Shown piece after piece: positions 1-7,400 of a DNA stretch of 14,286 nt. The notes beneath the pieces were generated by a model. It was not told the DNA's origin and did no database searches. It saw nothing but the letters and a program-made list of their open reading frames with translations. The position numbers were made by a program, and so were the translations under genes. Positions within the stretch are counted from its first letter, which is position 1; every line of letters starts with the position of its first letter. Source of the DNA: Candidatus Profundicultor aquiphilus (lineage in GTDB: Bacteria; Atribacterota; Atribacteria; Atribacterales; Caldatribacteriaceae); contig JABUEZ010000019.1 in the NCBI GenBank assembly GCA_013314795.1, positions 1 to 14,286 of the forward strand, in the 5' to 3' direction.

Positions 1-175
1 TGTGGCGGAGAATTTTACCGGTATTCCCGGGGTATTTGTTCCCCTGGAAGAAACGCTGAGTGGGATAGAGATGATCCTGAGTGGAGAGTGTGATTCCTGG
101 CCGGAGCAGGCCTTTTATATGACCGGGACTATCGCTCAGGTTGAAGCCAGGGTAAAGGAGTCTTCAAAGAAATGA
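1..175 (+). CDS. atpD: F-type ATP synthase beta subunit, C-terminal end (partial)
   Basis: Only the last 57 codons are present, read from base 2 to the TGA at 173-175. The fragment contains the conserved C-terminal features of the catalytic beta subunit: an FTGIPG-type element followed by VPLEET, and near the end PEQAFYMTGTI, which is the usual carboxy-terminal beta-subunit signature. In the family this subunit carries the catalytic nucleotide sites of the F1 head on the cytoplasmic side of the membrane; those sites lie upstream of this window. The stop codon overlaps the atpC start by four bases (ATGA, 172-175), which indicates translational coupling and the standard order beta then epsilon at the end of an atp operon. 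Identification is secure; the true start is outside the window. Confidence 0.95.
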   Translation, partial: VAENFTGIPGVFVPLEETLSGIEMILSGECDSWPEQAFYMTGTIAQVEARVKESSKK

Positions 176-594
176 AGGTTTTTGAATTACGGGTAGTGAC
201 TCCAGAAAAAACGGTAGTTCTTCCCCGGATTCAGTCGCTGGTGCTCGATTGTCCGGATGGAAAGCGAGGCATTTTGCCGGGGCATGCACCTGCGCTTTTT
301 GAAGTGGCTATTGGTGTTTTGCGGTGTATGGATGACACTGGTGAGGAGCACTACTTCTCAATTGCAGGAGGTATTGCTGAGGTAACCCCGCGCAGTGTGG
401 TCGTCACGACGGGTAGTATTGAGGAAGCCCATGAAATAGACGTTGAACGGGCCAAAGAGGCCCTCGAGCGGGCAGAGAAAAGGTTACGCGAAAAATCTGC
501 TGAGACGGATTTTGTTCGCGCGCAGACGGCTATATTGCGGGCTCTGGCTCGGCTTCGGGCTAGCGAGTCGCTGCAAAGGACAAAGAAAAAGTAG
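172..594 (+). CDS. atpC: F-type ATP synthase epsilon subunit
   Basis: This encodes 140 residues, the normal epsilon length, starting at the ATG that overlaps the atpD stop. The N-terminal beta-sandwich domain (about residues 1-85) begins with the typical pattern of a short strand then VVTPEK, and contains GILPGHAPA at 33-41, a family hallmark. The C-terminal half is a charged, Ala/Arg/Glu-rich helical hairpin. It includes IDVERA at 89-94 followed by R100 and R104, resembling the I(L)DxxRA nucleotide-binding motif described for epsilon of thermophilic Bacillus. Epsilon is part of the central stalk and, through its C-terminal helices, can inhibit ATP hydrolysis; presence of the full hairpin and this motif suggests an ATP-responsive version, which is inference. 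It closes the atp operon; the next gene begins about 75 bases downstream with no terminator seen. Confidence 0.96.
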   Translation: MKVFELRVVTPEKTVVLPRIQSLVLDCPDGKRGILPGHAPALFEVAIGVLRCMDDTGEEHYFSIAGGIAEVTPRSVVVTTGSIEEAHEIDVERAKEALERAEKRLREKSAETDFVRAQTAILRALARLRASESLQRTKKK

Positions 595-669
595 AAGAGT
601 TTCGACTTGTAAGCGATGCGGTGATATGGGAAAATTACTGTAGAATAGCCTGTTGTGGATTGAAAGGGT

Positions 670-1259
670 ATGATTTATTTTTTGAGTAAGTATCTGGCTC
701 TTTTCCTGTTAAAGCTTTTTTTCGTTTCCGAGTCGAGGGTCAGCTTTCGATTCCCAGGGAAGGACCCTGTGTCATTGTCTCGAACCATTCCAGCTATCTC
801 GATCCAATTGTGATCGGATGTGCCGCTCCTCGGCGAGTCTACTTTGTAGCCAAGGAAGAGCTTTTTCGTAACCCCCTGGCGCGATTTTTTCTCTATCAAC
901 TGGGAGCTTTTCCCCTGCGAAGGAAAGAAGTGGATCAGGTTGCGGTGAAAAGAATTTTTACCCTTCTGCAGCAGGGGAAAGTGGTCTGTCTTTTCCCTGA
1001 AGGGACGCGCAACGATGGTGTTATCAGAGAATTCAAACCCGGAGTGATCAAACTTTTATTAAAAACAAAAGTTCCCCTGGTTGTTGCCGGGATTCGAGGA
1101 ACCTATGAGAGTTTTCCGCGGGGAGCAAAGTTTCCTCGGCCCTTTCCCATTCGGGTAGCTTTTTCTCGTCTGGTGCTTTCGCCTACGATAGAGGAACTCG
1201 AACTGGATATTCGAAAAGAGATGGGGGTATTGCTGGGTGAAGGTTATAAGGAATCATAA
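670..1259 (+). CDS. plsC: 1-acyl-sn-glycerol-3-phosphate acyltransferase, interrupted by a -1 frameshift
   Basis: This is a PlsC/LPLAT family enzyme, which adds the second acyl chain to lysophosphatidic acid at the inner membrane to give phosphatidic acid. The frame ending at 1257-1259 carries the acyltransferase motifs: NHSSYLD (783-803, catalytic His and Asp of HX4D), FPLRR, FPEGTRN (about 993-1013) and a VPLVVAGI segment. That frame has no ATG, GTG or TTG between the stop at 687-689 and the GTG at 810, which lies past the catalytic motif. The missing N-terminus is in the preceding frame: ATG 670 encodes a hydrophobic start ending KLFF, which joins RFRVEG of the second frame if the ribosome or polymerase slips back one base in the T-run at 716-722. 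The fused product would be 196 residues, a normal PlsC length. Without slippage the first frame stops at 811-813 after 47 codons. It could be programmed frameshifting, transcript slippage, a mutation or a homopolymer sequencing error. Confidence 0.8.
716..723 (+). other. T7 slippery tract, site of the plsC frame change
   Basis: Seven T residues (716-722) followed by C. In the upstream frame the heptamer 717-723 reads T TTT TTC, which has the X XXY YYZ form of a -1 slippery site; in the shifted frame the codons are TTT TTT CGT. The protein similarity breaks exactly here. No search for a stimulatory downstream stem-loop or pseudoknot could be computed. Confidence 0.6.
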
Positions 1260-2628
1260 GAAGAAGGTCATCATTATTATTCTGTGTCTGGGGTTTTTTC
1301 TTTCCGAAGGTATACAGGCAATGGAATTTCCCTGGAAGCTGGAAAGAAATTTTGAAGAAGTAGCTGGGGACCCCCCTTTTATGGATTACCCGGTAGGGGT
1401 AGTGGTAGATTCTGAAACAAAAACCGTGTGGGTGAGTGATTGGGGAAATAACCGGATACTGGCTTTTACTCGAGAGGGAAAGCTTCTTAAGTCCATTACG
1501 GGTCTTCAGGGACCGGTGGGATTGGCTTTACACGAGGGTAAACTTTTTGTGGTGGAACAGAAAGGAAATCAGGTCAAAATTTTTGACACAGCAAAACTAA
1601 GTCTAGTGGCCTCGCTGAAGCCGGGAAAATCTTCTTTCCGTGAACCACGGGGAATATGGATTGATGGTGAAGGGAATATATACGTGGCTGATACCGGGAA
1701 TTCACGAGTTGTGGTTTTTGATTCCACGGGTAAAGAAATCGGTTCTTTAGGTAAAGAGGGGATGGGCGATGGTGAGTTCTATTACCCTCGGGGTATTACG
1801 ATAGACCGTGAAGGATATATCTGGATTGTGGATACGGCGCACAATTGTGTCCAGGTGCTTGATAAAAGTGGTCGATTTTTGTTCCGTTTTGGTCGGGAGG
1901 GGAGCGAGGATGGTAACTTCCGCCACCCCCGATATATTTTTGTGCAGGATGATTTTGTTTTTATCTCTGATTATCGTAATCACCGTATCAAAATTTATGA
2001 TCGGAAAGGCTCTCTTATCGCTACCATTGGGGGAAAAGAAGGAATTGGAGAGCTGGAGTTTTCCTATCCGGAGGGGGTGTGGGTGGATGAGGAGGGAATG
2101 TTGTGGGTGGCTGATGCCGGGAATAACCGGATAAAAGCAATCAATGTGGCTTTTCTCCTTCAGCCTAAGAAATATCTTCTCTCTCTTTTAGAAAGTGGAA
2201 ACGATGATGATTTTTTTGCTCTATGGGAGCGTCTTTCTCCGGAAGAGAAAAAGGATCCGGAGGTGGCAGAGCTGGCCTTTCGTTTTCTTCAAAAGCGGGG
2301 GGATCTGGAAGGCATGATTGCTCAGGCTGAAGAGCTTTTTCTCAATGATGAAGAACATCGAGATAGGTGGAAAAGGACTTTAGGTGAGCTGTATTATCTG
2401 AAGGGAAAGGAACTACGCAAAGTCGGGAAAGTAGAAAATGCCAGGGAATTTTATTCCAGGTCTTTTCGGAATGGTTACTGGCGTGCTTTGGTCTCTTTTC
2501 TCTGGCTTTCGTTTCTTTTAATGGGAGGGTCAAATATCTTCCTTTTGGTTCTTGCCCTTGTACTTCTTGTACTTCTCTGGGTTTTTTATCGGATAAAAAT
2601 ACACCGTGGAAGGTGGTCAAGATGGTGA
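1237..2628 (+). CDS. Exported, membrane-anchored NHL-repeat (six-bladed propeller) protein
   Basis: This is a 463-residue protein of unknown specific function. The GTG start at 1237 is chosen because it supplies a signal peptide: positive n-region (RNHKKK), hydrophobic VIIII...FFL core and a plausible cut after IQA at residue 28. The next ATG (1321) would lose it. Residues about 48-315 hold six NHL-type repeats of 45-47 residues, with repeating P-x-G-h-x-h-D and h-h-V-x-D-x-x-N-x-R motifs, so a six-bladed beta-propeller is expected outside the cytoplasmic membrane. Residues about 315-412 are helical and charged, with a TPR-like stretch near 385-410. The C-terminus is strongly hydrophobic (about 416-452, one long or two membrane segments) and ends in a basic tail, fitting a cytoplasmic C-terminus. 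The gene overlaps plsC by 23 bases and the MEMO gene by 7, so it is probably translated with them. NHL propellers often bind proteins or act as sensors; nothing here fixes a ligand. Confidence 0.85.
   Translation: MKVIRNHKKKVIIIILCLGFFLSEGIQAMEFPWKLERNFEEVAGDPPFMDYPVGVVVDSETKTVWVSDWGNNRILAFTREGKLLKSITGLQGPVGLALHEGKLFVVEQKGNQVKIFDTAKLSLVASLKPGKSSFREPRGIWIDGEGNIYVADTGNSRVVVFDSTGKEIGSLGKEGMGDGEFYYPRGITIDREGYIWIVDTAHNCVQVLDKSGRFLFRFGREGSEDGNFRHPRYIFVQDDFVFISDYRNHRIKIYDRKGSLIATIGGKEGIGELEFSYPEGVWVDEEGMLWVADAGNNRIKAINVAFLLQPKKYLLSLLESGNDDDFFALWERLSPEEKKDPEVAELAFRFLQKRGDLEGMIAQAEELFLNDEEHRDRWKRTLGELYYLKGKELRKVGKVENAREFYSRSFRNGYWRALVSFLWLSFLLMGGSNIFLLVLALVLLVLLWVFYRIKIHRGRWSRW
2610..2616 (+). promoter_or_regulatory. 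Ribosome binding site that fixes the amrB start
   Basis: AAGGTGG lies five bases before ATG 2622. An in-frame GTG at 2613 falls inside this Shine-Dalgarno sequence, so the longer reading from 2613 is unlikely and the start is placed at 2622. Confidence 0.7.
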
Positions 2629-3473
2629 GAAAACCGGCGGTGTCCGGGTATTTTTACCCCTCAGAGAGGGAGACACTGCAAACCATGGTGAAAACCATGT
2701 TGACCGAGGAGATGAAGGAGGTGGTTCAAAAGCATCTCCAGGGGGTAAACGGTATTATCGGTGTGGTAAGTCCCCATGCCGGATATATGTATTCTGGAAA
2801 AATTGCTGCTTATTCTTTTTATGCTCTTTCTCTTTCGCCTCCGGTAGAAACTGTGGTAATCATCGGACCAAATCATCGGGGGGTCGGGGCAAAAGTGGCC
2901 CTGGGGGGTGAAGATTTCTGGCAAACCCCTCTGGGTTCTGTAGCTTTGGATAGAGAGGCGATTGATTTTCTGGTGGGCCATGACCCAGTTTTTCGGGTTG
3001 ATTCTGAGGCGCATCGGTTAGAACATTCTCTGGAAGTGCAGCTTCCTTTTCTGCAATGTTTTCTCTCCTATGATTTTAAGGTAGTGCCAATTGTTCTGAT
3101 TAAACAAGATCCTGTGACGGCCCGAATCATCGCCGAAGCTTTAAAAAAACTTGGCGAACACCGTAAGCTCTGTATCGTCGCCAGCAGTGACTTTTCCCAT
3201 TATGAACAGGCCGGTGTGGCAGCCGAAAAAGACTCTGCCCTGATTGCGCGCATTCTTTCTCTGGATGTCGACGGTTTTTATGAAGAGATTTACGCTAGAG
3301 GGATCAGCGTTTGCGGCCCTGGGGGCATTGCTGTATTGATGGAATACTATCAAAATATCTCCAGAAACAAGAGGGGGTCTCTGCTTGCGTACGCTCACAG
3401 CGGTGAAGTGACCGGTGATATTGATCGGGTTGTGGGATATGCTTCGATAATTTTTCCAAAATTCTCCCCCTGA
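2622..3473 (+). CDS. amrB: MEMO-family protein (AmmeMemoRadiSam system protein B)
   Basis: This 283-residue protein spans the whole MEMO domain. It opens with a conserved RKPAVSGYFYP and carries, in order, SPHAGY (His52), GPNHRG (His85), HSLEVQLPF, SSDFSHY (His193) and ISVCGPGG (Cys231). The three His and the Cys match the metal-coordinating residues known for human MEMO1, so a metal-binding site is intact. The fold is related to LigB-type dioxygenases. In many bacteria and archaea the domain occurs with an AMMECR1 domain and a radical SAM enzyme; neither partner is encoded in this window, and the bacterial reaction is not established. The protein has no signal peptide and is likely cytoplasmic. 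It is the last gene of the overlapping block after the ATP synthase genes, and no terminator separates it from the rpoBC promoter that starts seven bases after its stop codon. Confidence 0.92.
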   Translation: MVRKPAVSGYFYPSERETLQTMVKTMLTEEMKEVVQKHLQGVNGIIGVVSPHAGYMYSGKIAAYSFYALSLSPPVETVVIIGPNHRGVGAKVALGGEDFWQTPLGSVALDREAIDFLVGHDPVFRVDSEAHRLEHSLEVQLPFLQCFLSYDFKVVPIVLIKQDPVTARIIAEALKKLGEHRKLCIVASSDFSHYEQAGVAAEKDSALIARILSLDVDGFYEEIYARGISVCGPGGIAVLMEYYQNISRNKRGSLLAYAHSGEVTGDIDRVVGYASIIFPKFSP

Positions 3474-3479
3474 ATCCTC

Positions 3480-3508
3480 TTGACAGAGCTGCGTAAATCT
3501 TTTACAAT
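3480..3508 (+). promoter_or_regulatory. sigma-70 promoter for rpoBC
   Basis: The -35 box TTGACA (3480-3485) is a perfect consensus, the spacer is exactly 17 bases, and the -10 box TACAAT (3503-3508) differs from consensus at one position. Transcription would begin near 3514-3516, giving a leader of about 130 bases before rpoB. It is the only strong promoter seen upstream of rpoB and lies immediately after the MEMO gene. Confidence 0.82.
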
Positions 3509-3544
3509 GACCAATTGTCGATTTGAAAGCCCAATTGGTCAATG
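3505..3544 (+). repeat. 13-bp inverted repeat across the rpoBC -10 box and start site, operator-like
   Basis: The arms are 3505-3517 and 3532-3544, separated by 14 bases, with 12 of 13 positions complementary; the inner ten (TGACCAATTG and CAATTGGTCA) are perfect. Arm centres are about 27 bases apart. The left arm includes the end of the -10 box and the expected transcription start, so an RNA started from this promoter would lack most of the left arm. That favours a DNA-level operator, or a hairpin only in read-through RNA from upstream. No adjacent T-run makes it a standard terminator. Confidence 0.6.
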
Positions 3545-3647
3545 GAAAAGGATGGGTTGTTTATTTTTTTGTTTTCGTGTGAGAACTTGATAGGTATCGA
3601 TAAGTATTGCTCCCATTTTTAATTTCCCCTCAAAGGTGGTGTGATGA
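3515..3647 (+). other. T-rich 5' leader of rpoBC mRNA
   Basis: This is about 130 bases of untranslated leader. It contains a T-rich stretch at roughly 3557-3575 and the palindrome TATCGATA at 3595-3602. It ends in the ribosome binding site AAAGGTGG (3632-3639), eight bases before the rpoB GTG. No recognisable riboswitch, ribosomal-protein binding site or gene is seen. Confidence 0.5.
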
Positions 3648-6600
3648 GTGAGTCTGGGTTATGTGAGAAGGCGAAGTTTTGCTAAGATTCCCTCTTGTGC
3701 CGAGATTCCCAACCTTATAGAGATTCAGCGAGATTCTTTCCAGTGGTTTCTCCAGGCAGATGTAGCCCCTCAGGAACGGAAGCGCCAGGGATTGCAGGAG
3801 GTTTTTCTGGAGATTTTCCCCATTCAGGATTTTACCGGGAACCTCATCCTGGAATTTCTGGAATATCGTCTGGAAGAACCGCCCCTGAGCATTAAAGAGG
3901 CGAAGGAAAAGGGAAGAACCTACGCTGCACCGCTCTACGTTCGAGTGCGGTTGATCGATCGACGAACAAATGAGATTAGAGAACAGGATGTGTACATGGG
4001 GGATATGCCGCTGATGACCGACAAAGGCACCTTTGTAGTCAACGGGGCTGAGCGGGTGGTGGTGACACAGCTCGTGCGTTCTCCTGGGGTTTTCTTTTCC
4101 AGGGAAGTGACTTCCACTGGAAAAGTGGAATACGGATTTAAGATTATCCCCAATCGGGGAGCGTGGCTTGAGTTTGGTATCGATCCAGGGGATGTGCTCT
4201 TCGTGAGGGTGGATAAGCGTCGTAAGATTAACGCCTGTACTTTAGTAAGAGCTTTTGGATTTGACAGCAATGAGGATATCCTGTCTCTTTTTGACCGCCA
4301 TCCTTTAATTCGCAAAACTCTGGAAAAAGACCCCTCCACCACGACCAAAGAAGCGGTTACGGAGATATTTCGGCGCCTGAGGCCCAGTGAACCACCCACC
4401 GAAGAAAATACCCGAGATTTTATCAGGTATCTCTTTAACGACCCCCGACATTATGATCTGGGAGAGGTGGGGCGGTATAAAATCAACAATAAATTGAGAC
4501 TGGAAGAGCGAATTGTCCGTATCGAAGAGCCCATAGTGGCCGAGGACCTGGTCATCGACCTTGCAGAACGGAAAGTTTTGCGGGAGTTTTCTCCGGAAAT
4601 GGAAAACGATTTCTCCCGTTATCAGGTGGTGCTCAGAAGGGGTGACCGCCTGAGCCGGCAGCTTGCTCAGGAAATCGAAGGGTTGAGCCAGGAGTATCCC
4701 ATAGAGTACGTTAAGGTATTTAATGAGGAAGACCTTGAGGTAAAAGTCTATGTAGAGCGAGAAGATACCTGGGAAGCGCTCTCCGAGAATCTGGAGGGTC
4801 GAGTGCTGACTGAAGATGTCAGGGACATCGACACGGGAGAAGTGCTTTTAGAAAAAGGAAGAGAATTGACGCTTGACCTTATCCGGGAACTTCGAGGGCT
4901 GGGAATCGAGAAGGTGCGGGTTAAAAAGAGTAGAACCCTTGCTCCCGAAGATGTGGTGGGAAGTATCCGGTATCTCCTGAATCTTATTGATGGTATCGGG
5001 TACGATGATGATATCGACCATCTTGGAAATCGTCGGGCGCGACTTGTGGGAGAGCTCTTGCAGAATCAGTTTCGTACTGGTTTACTCCGGGTAGAAAAGG
5101 TCATCAGGGAAAGGATGACGATTCAGCCTGATACAGAATCTCCCACTCCTCAGAGTTTGATCAATGTTCGTCCAGTGGTGGCGGCTTTGCGGGAATTTCT
5201 GGGGAGTAGTCCTTTGTCGCAATTTATGGATCAGATCAACCCCCTTTCTGAGATTACCCACAAAAGACGTCTGAGTGCTCTGGGTCCTGGTGGTTTGAGT
5301 AGAGAACGAGCCGGTTTTGAAGTTCGAGATGTTCATTATACCCATTATGGTCGAATGTGTCCCATCGAGACTCCCGAGGGTCCCAATATCGGTCTTATTA
5401 CTTCACTCTGCATCTTTGCCAAGGTGAATGAGTATGGATTTATTGAGACTCCCTATCGCCGGGTCATAGATGGGAAATTGACCGACGAGATTGTGTACCT
5501 AACTGCTGACGAAGAGGATCGTTACCACATTGCGCCTTCGGATGTAAAAGTCGGCCAGGATGGAGTGTTACTGGAAGAAACTGTGGTGGTTCGTTTTCGA
5601 GGTAAGATTGTGGAGGTTCCAAGGGATAAAGTTGATTTTATGGATGTTTCTCCTCAGCAGATTATCAGTGTTTCAGCTTCGCTGATTCCCTTTTTGGAAC
5701 ACAATGACGCCAACCGAGCCCTCATGGGGACAAACATGCAGAGGCAAGCTGTTCCTCTCCTTGCTCCTCATCCTCCTTATATTGGGACCGGAATGGAGTA
5801 TAAGGTGGCGCAGGATTCTGGAGCAGCGGTGGTGGCAAAAAGATCTGGCTGGGTGAGAAAAGCAGACAGTTTGCGCATTGAAATCGAAACAGAGAATGGT
5901 CTAATTGATGTTTACGAGCTGGATAAATTTCAGCGCTCGAACCAGAGTACCTGTATTAACCATAAGCCGATTGTGAGAAAAGGAGACTTTGTTTCTAAGG
6001 GGCAGGTTATTGCCGATGGTCCCTGTACTACAATGGGGGAAGTCTCTTTGGGGAGAAATGTGCTGGTGGCGTTCATGCCTTGGGAAGGAGAAAATTTTGA
6101 GGATGCCATCGTCATCAGCGAAAGACTGGTAAAAGAGGATATTTTTACTTCCATTCACATTGAGGAATACGAAATAGAGGCTCGAGAGACCAAATTAGGT
6201 CCTGAGGAGATTACCCGGGATATCCCCAATTTGGGAGAGGATATGTTGCGTAACCTGGATGAAAGCGGAATCATCCGGATTGGAGCAGATGTGAAACCAG
6301 GTGACATCCTGGTGGGGAAGGTGACTCCCAAAGGAGAAACTGAATTAACGCCTGAAGAGAAACTCCTGCGGGCCATTTTTGGTGAAAAAGCTCGAGAGGT
6401 CCGGGATACATCGCTTCGGGTGCCTCACGGTGAGTATGGGAAGGTTATCGACGTGAAGGTGTTTTCCCGGGAAAACGGGGACGAGCTGTCTCCAGGGGTC
6501 AATAAGCTGGTCAAAGTTTTTGTTGCTCAGAAGCGGAAAATCTCGGTGGGCGATAAGATGGCTGGGCGCCATGGAAACAAGGGAGTTATTGCTCGGGTGG

Positions 6601-7382
6601 TGGCCGAAGCAGACATGCCCTATCTTCCTGATGGTACACCAGTTGACATCGTCCTGAACCCTCTGGGAGTGCCGTCGCGTATGAACATTGGCCAGATTTT
6701 GGAGACTCATTTGGGATGGATTGCGAACAAGGAGAAACAATTTGTTGCCAGTCCTCCTTTTGATGGAGCGAAAGAACAAGAAATCCTGGAGTCTATCAGT
6801 AAAGTTCAATCTCCCGAAGGTAAGATGGACTTCGAAGAATTTTTTGATAGCCGTGTTTCGAGAGATCTGCAGATTGATCCTGACGGAAAAACTGTACTCT
6901 ATGACGGGAGAACCGGTGAGCCCTTTGATAACCGGGTTACCGTGGGATATATCTATATGATGAAGCTGGCCCACCTGGTAGAGACCAAGATTCACGCTCG
7001 CTCCACTGGTCCGTACTCGCTTGTTACACAGCAGCCTCTTGGCGGTAAAGCGCAGTTTGGTGGTCAGCGCTTTGGTGAAATGGAAGTCTGGGCTCTGGAA
7101 GGGTATGGTGCAGCGTATACTCTGCAGGAAATGCTTACGGTGAAATCGGATGATATCACGGGAAGAGTGAAGGCGTACGAAGCAATTGTGAAAGGGAAGA
7201 ATGTGTTTAAGCCTTCTCTGCCTGAATCCTTTAAGGTGCTGGTTAAAGAATTGCAGAGTCTGTGTTTGAGCGTTAAAGTTTTTGATGCCAAGAAAAAGGA
7301 AATTTCCCTGGAGGAGATGGAAAATGCTGAGGAAGAGGGAACAAACTTGGGTGTGAACCTCCAGGGACGAGAAAAAAAGTGA
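3648..7382 (+). CDS. rpoB: DNA-directed RNA polymerase beta subunit
   Basis: This 1244-residue protein forms, with beta-prime, the catalytic core of RNA polymerase. The GTG at 3648 is used because an in-frame TGA lies just upstream (3642-3644) and AAAGGTGG is well placed. The N-terminus shows IPNLIEIQRDSFQWFL. The rifampicin region is at about 522-545, with D528, H538 and S543 matching E. coli D516, H526 and S531 (sensitive type); I530 replaces the E. coli Asn518. The motif GDKMAGRHGNKG at 968-979 gives the active-site lysines K970 and K978. The C-terminal part has the conserved TGPYSLVTQQPLGGKAQFGG and GEMEVWALEGYGAA blocks. Compared with E. coli, the large lineage-specific E. coli inserts are absent, and the lobe region (about 300-430) instead carries a beta-beta-prime-type module at 382-427. 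The gene lies 18 bases ahead of rpoC and is co-transcribed with it. rplJ and rplL, usual upstream neighbours, are missing here. Confidence 0.99.
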   Translation: MSLGYVRRRSFAKIPSCAEIPNLIEIQRDSFQWFLQADVAPQERKRQGLQEVFLEIFPIQDFTGNLILEFLEYRLEEPPLSIKEAKEKGRTYAAPLYVRVRLIDRRTNEIREQDVYMGDMPLMTDKGTFVVNGAERVVVTQLVRSPGVFFSREVTSTGKVEYGFKIIPNRGAWLEFGIDPGDVLFVRVDKRRKINACTLVRAFGFDSNEDILSLFDRHPLIRKTLEKDPSTTTKEAVTEIFRRLRPSEPPTEENTRDFIRYLFNDPRHYDLGEVGRYKINNKLRLEERIVRIEEPIVAEDLVIDLAERKVLREFSPEMENDFSRYQVVLRRGDRLSRQLAQEIEGLSQEYPIEYVKVFNEEDLEVKVYVEREDTWEALSENLEGRVLTEDVRDIDTGEVLLEKGRELTLDLIRELRGLGIEKVRVKKSRTLAPEDVVGSIRYLLNLIDGIGYDDDIDHLGNRRARLVGELLQNQFRTGLLRVEKVIRERMTIQPDTESPTPQSLINVRPVVAALREFLGSSPLSQFMDQINPLSEITHKRRLSALGPGGLSRERAGFEVRDVHYTHYGRMCPIETPEGPNIGLITSLCIFAKVNEYGFIETPYRRVIDGKLTDEIVYLTADEEDRYHIAPSDVKVGQDGVLLEETVVVRFRGKIVEVPRDKVDFMDVSPQQIISVSASLIPFLEHNDANRALMGTNMQRQAVPLLAPHPPYIGTGMEYKVAQDSGAAVVAKRSGWVRKADSLRIEIETENGLIDVYELDKFQRSNQSTCINHKPIVRKGDFVSKGQVIADGPCTTMGEVSLGRNVLVAFMPWEGENFEDAIVISERLVKEDIFTSIHIEEYEIEARETKLGPEEITRDIPNLGEDMLRNLDESGIIRIGADVKPGDILVGKVTPKGETELTPEEKLLRAIFGEKAREVRDTSLRVPHGEYGKVIDVKVFSRENGDELSPGVNKLVKVFVAQKRKISVGDKMAGRHGNKGVIARVVAEADMPYLPDGTPVDIVLNPLGVPSRMNIGQILETHLGWIANKEKQFVASPPFDGAKEQEILESISKVQSPEGKMDFEEFFDSRVSRDLQIDPDGKTVLYDGRTGEPFDNRVTVGYIYMMKLAHLVETKIHARSTGPYSLVTQQPLGGKAQFGGQRFGEMEVWALEGYGAAYTLQEMLTVKSDDITGRVKAYEAIVKGKNVFKPSLPESFKVLVKELQSLCLSVKVFDAKKKEISLEEMENAEEEGTNLGVNLQGREKK
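4791..4928 (+). other. Beta-subunit copy of the G-x5-D...G...G module
   Basis: Residues 382-427 of RpoB contain G384, D390, G397 and G404 in the spacing G-x5-D-x6-G-x6-G, followed by an amphipathic helix and a basic strand ending VRVKK. A similar element is present in the Bacillus beta subunit. The same register recurs once in the conserved body of RpoC (G935, D941, G948) and five times in its C-terminal insert. Confidence 0.7.
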
Positions 7383-7387
7383 GAAAA

Positions 7388-7397
7388 GGGGGAAGGA
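7388..7397 (+). promoter_or_regulatory. Ribosome binding site before rpoC; start choice TTG 7401 or GTG 7404
   Basis: A purine-rich GGGGGAAGGA ends at 7397. This gives a gap of three bases to TTG 7401 and six to GTG 7404. Spacing and codon preference favour GTG 7404; the longer reading adds one residue. Confidence 0.6.
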
Positions 7398-7400
7398 CCC

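Noticed and set aside
607..646. Promoter before plsC (TTGTAA ... TAGAAT)
   Set aside because: The two boxes are 28 bases apart, far from the 16-18 expected, and no other -35 box pairs with TAGAAT.
810..1259. Short plsC starting at GTG 810
   Set aside because: It would omit the catalytic NHSSYLD motif encoded at 783-803 and the N-terminal hydrophobic segment, so it cannot be the functional start.
3505..3575. Terminator after amrB formed by the inverted repeat and the T-rich stretch
   Set aside because: About 15 bases separate the stem from the T-rich run and the stem is A/T-rich, so it does not fit an intrinsic terminator.
3585..3605. Second promoter or stem around TTGATA/TATCGATA in the rpoB leader
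   Set aside because: No -10 box at a suitable distance and only a four-base outer match, so it is not supported.
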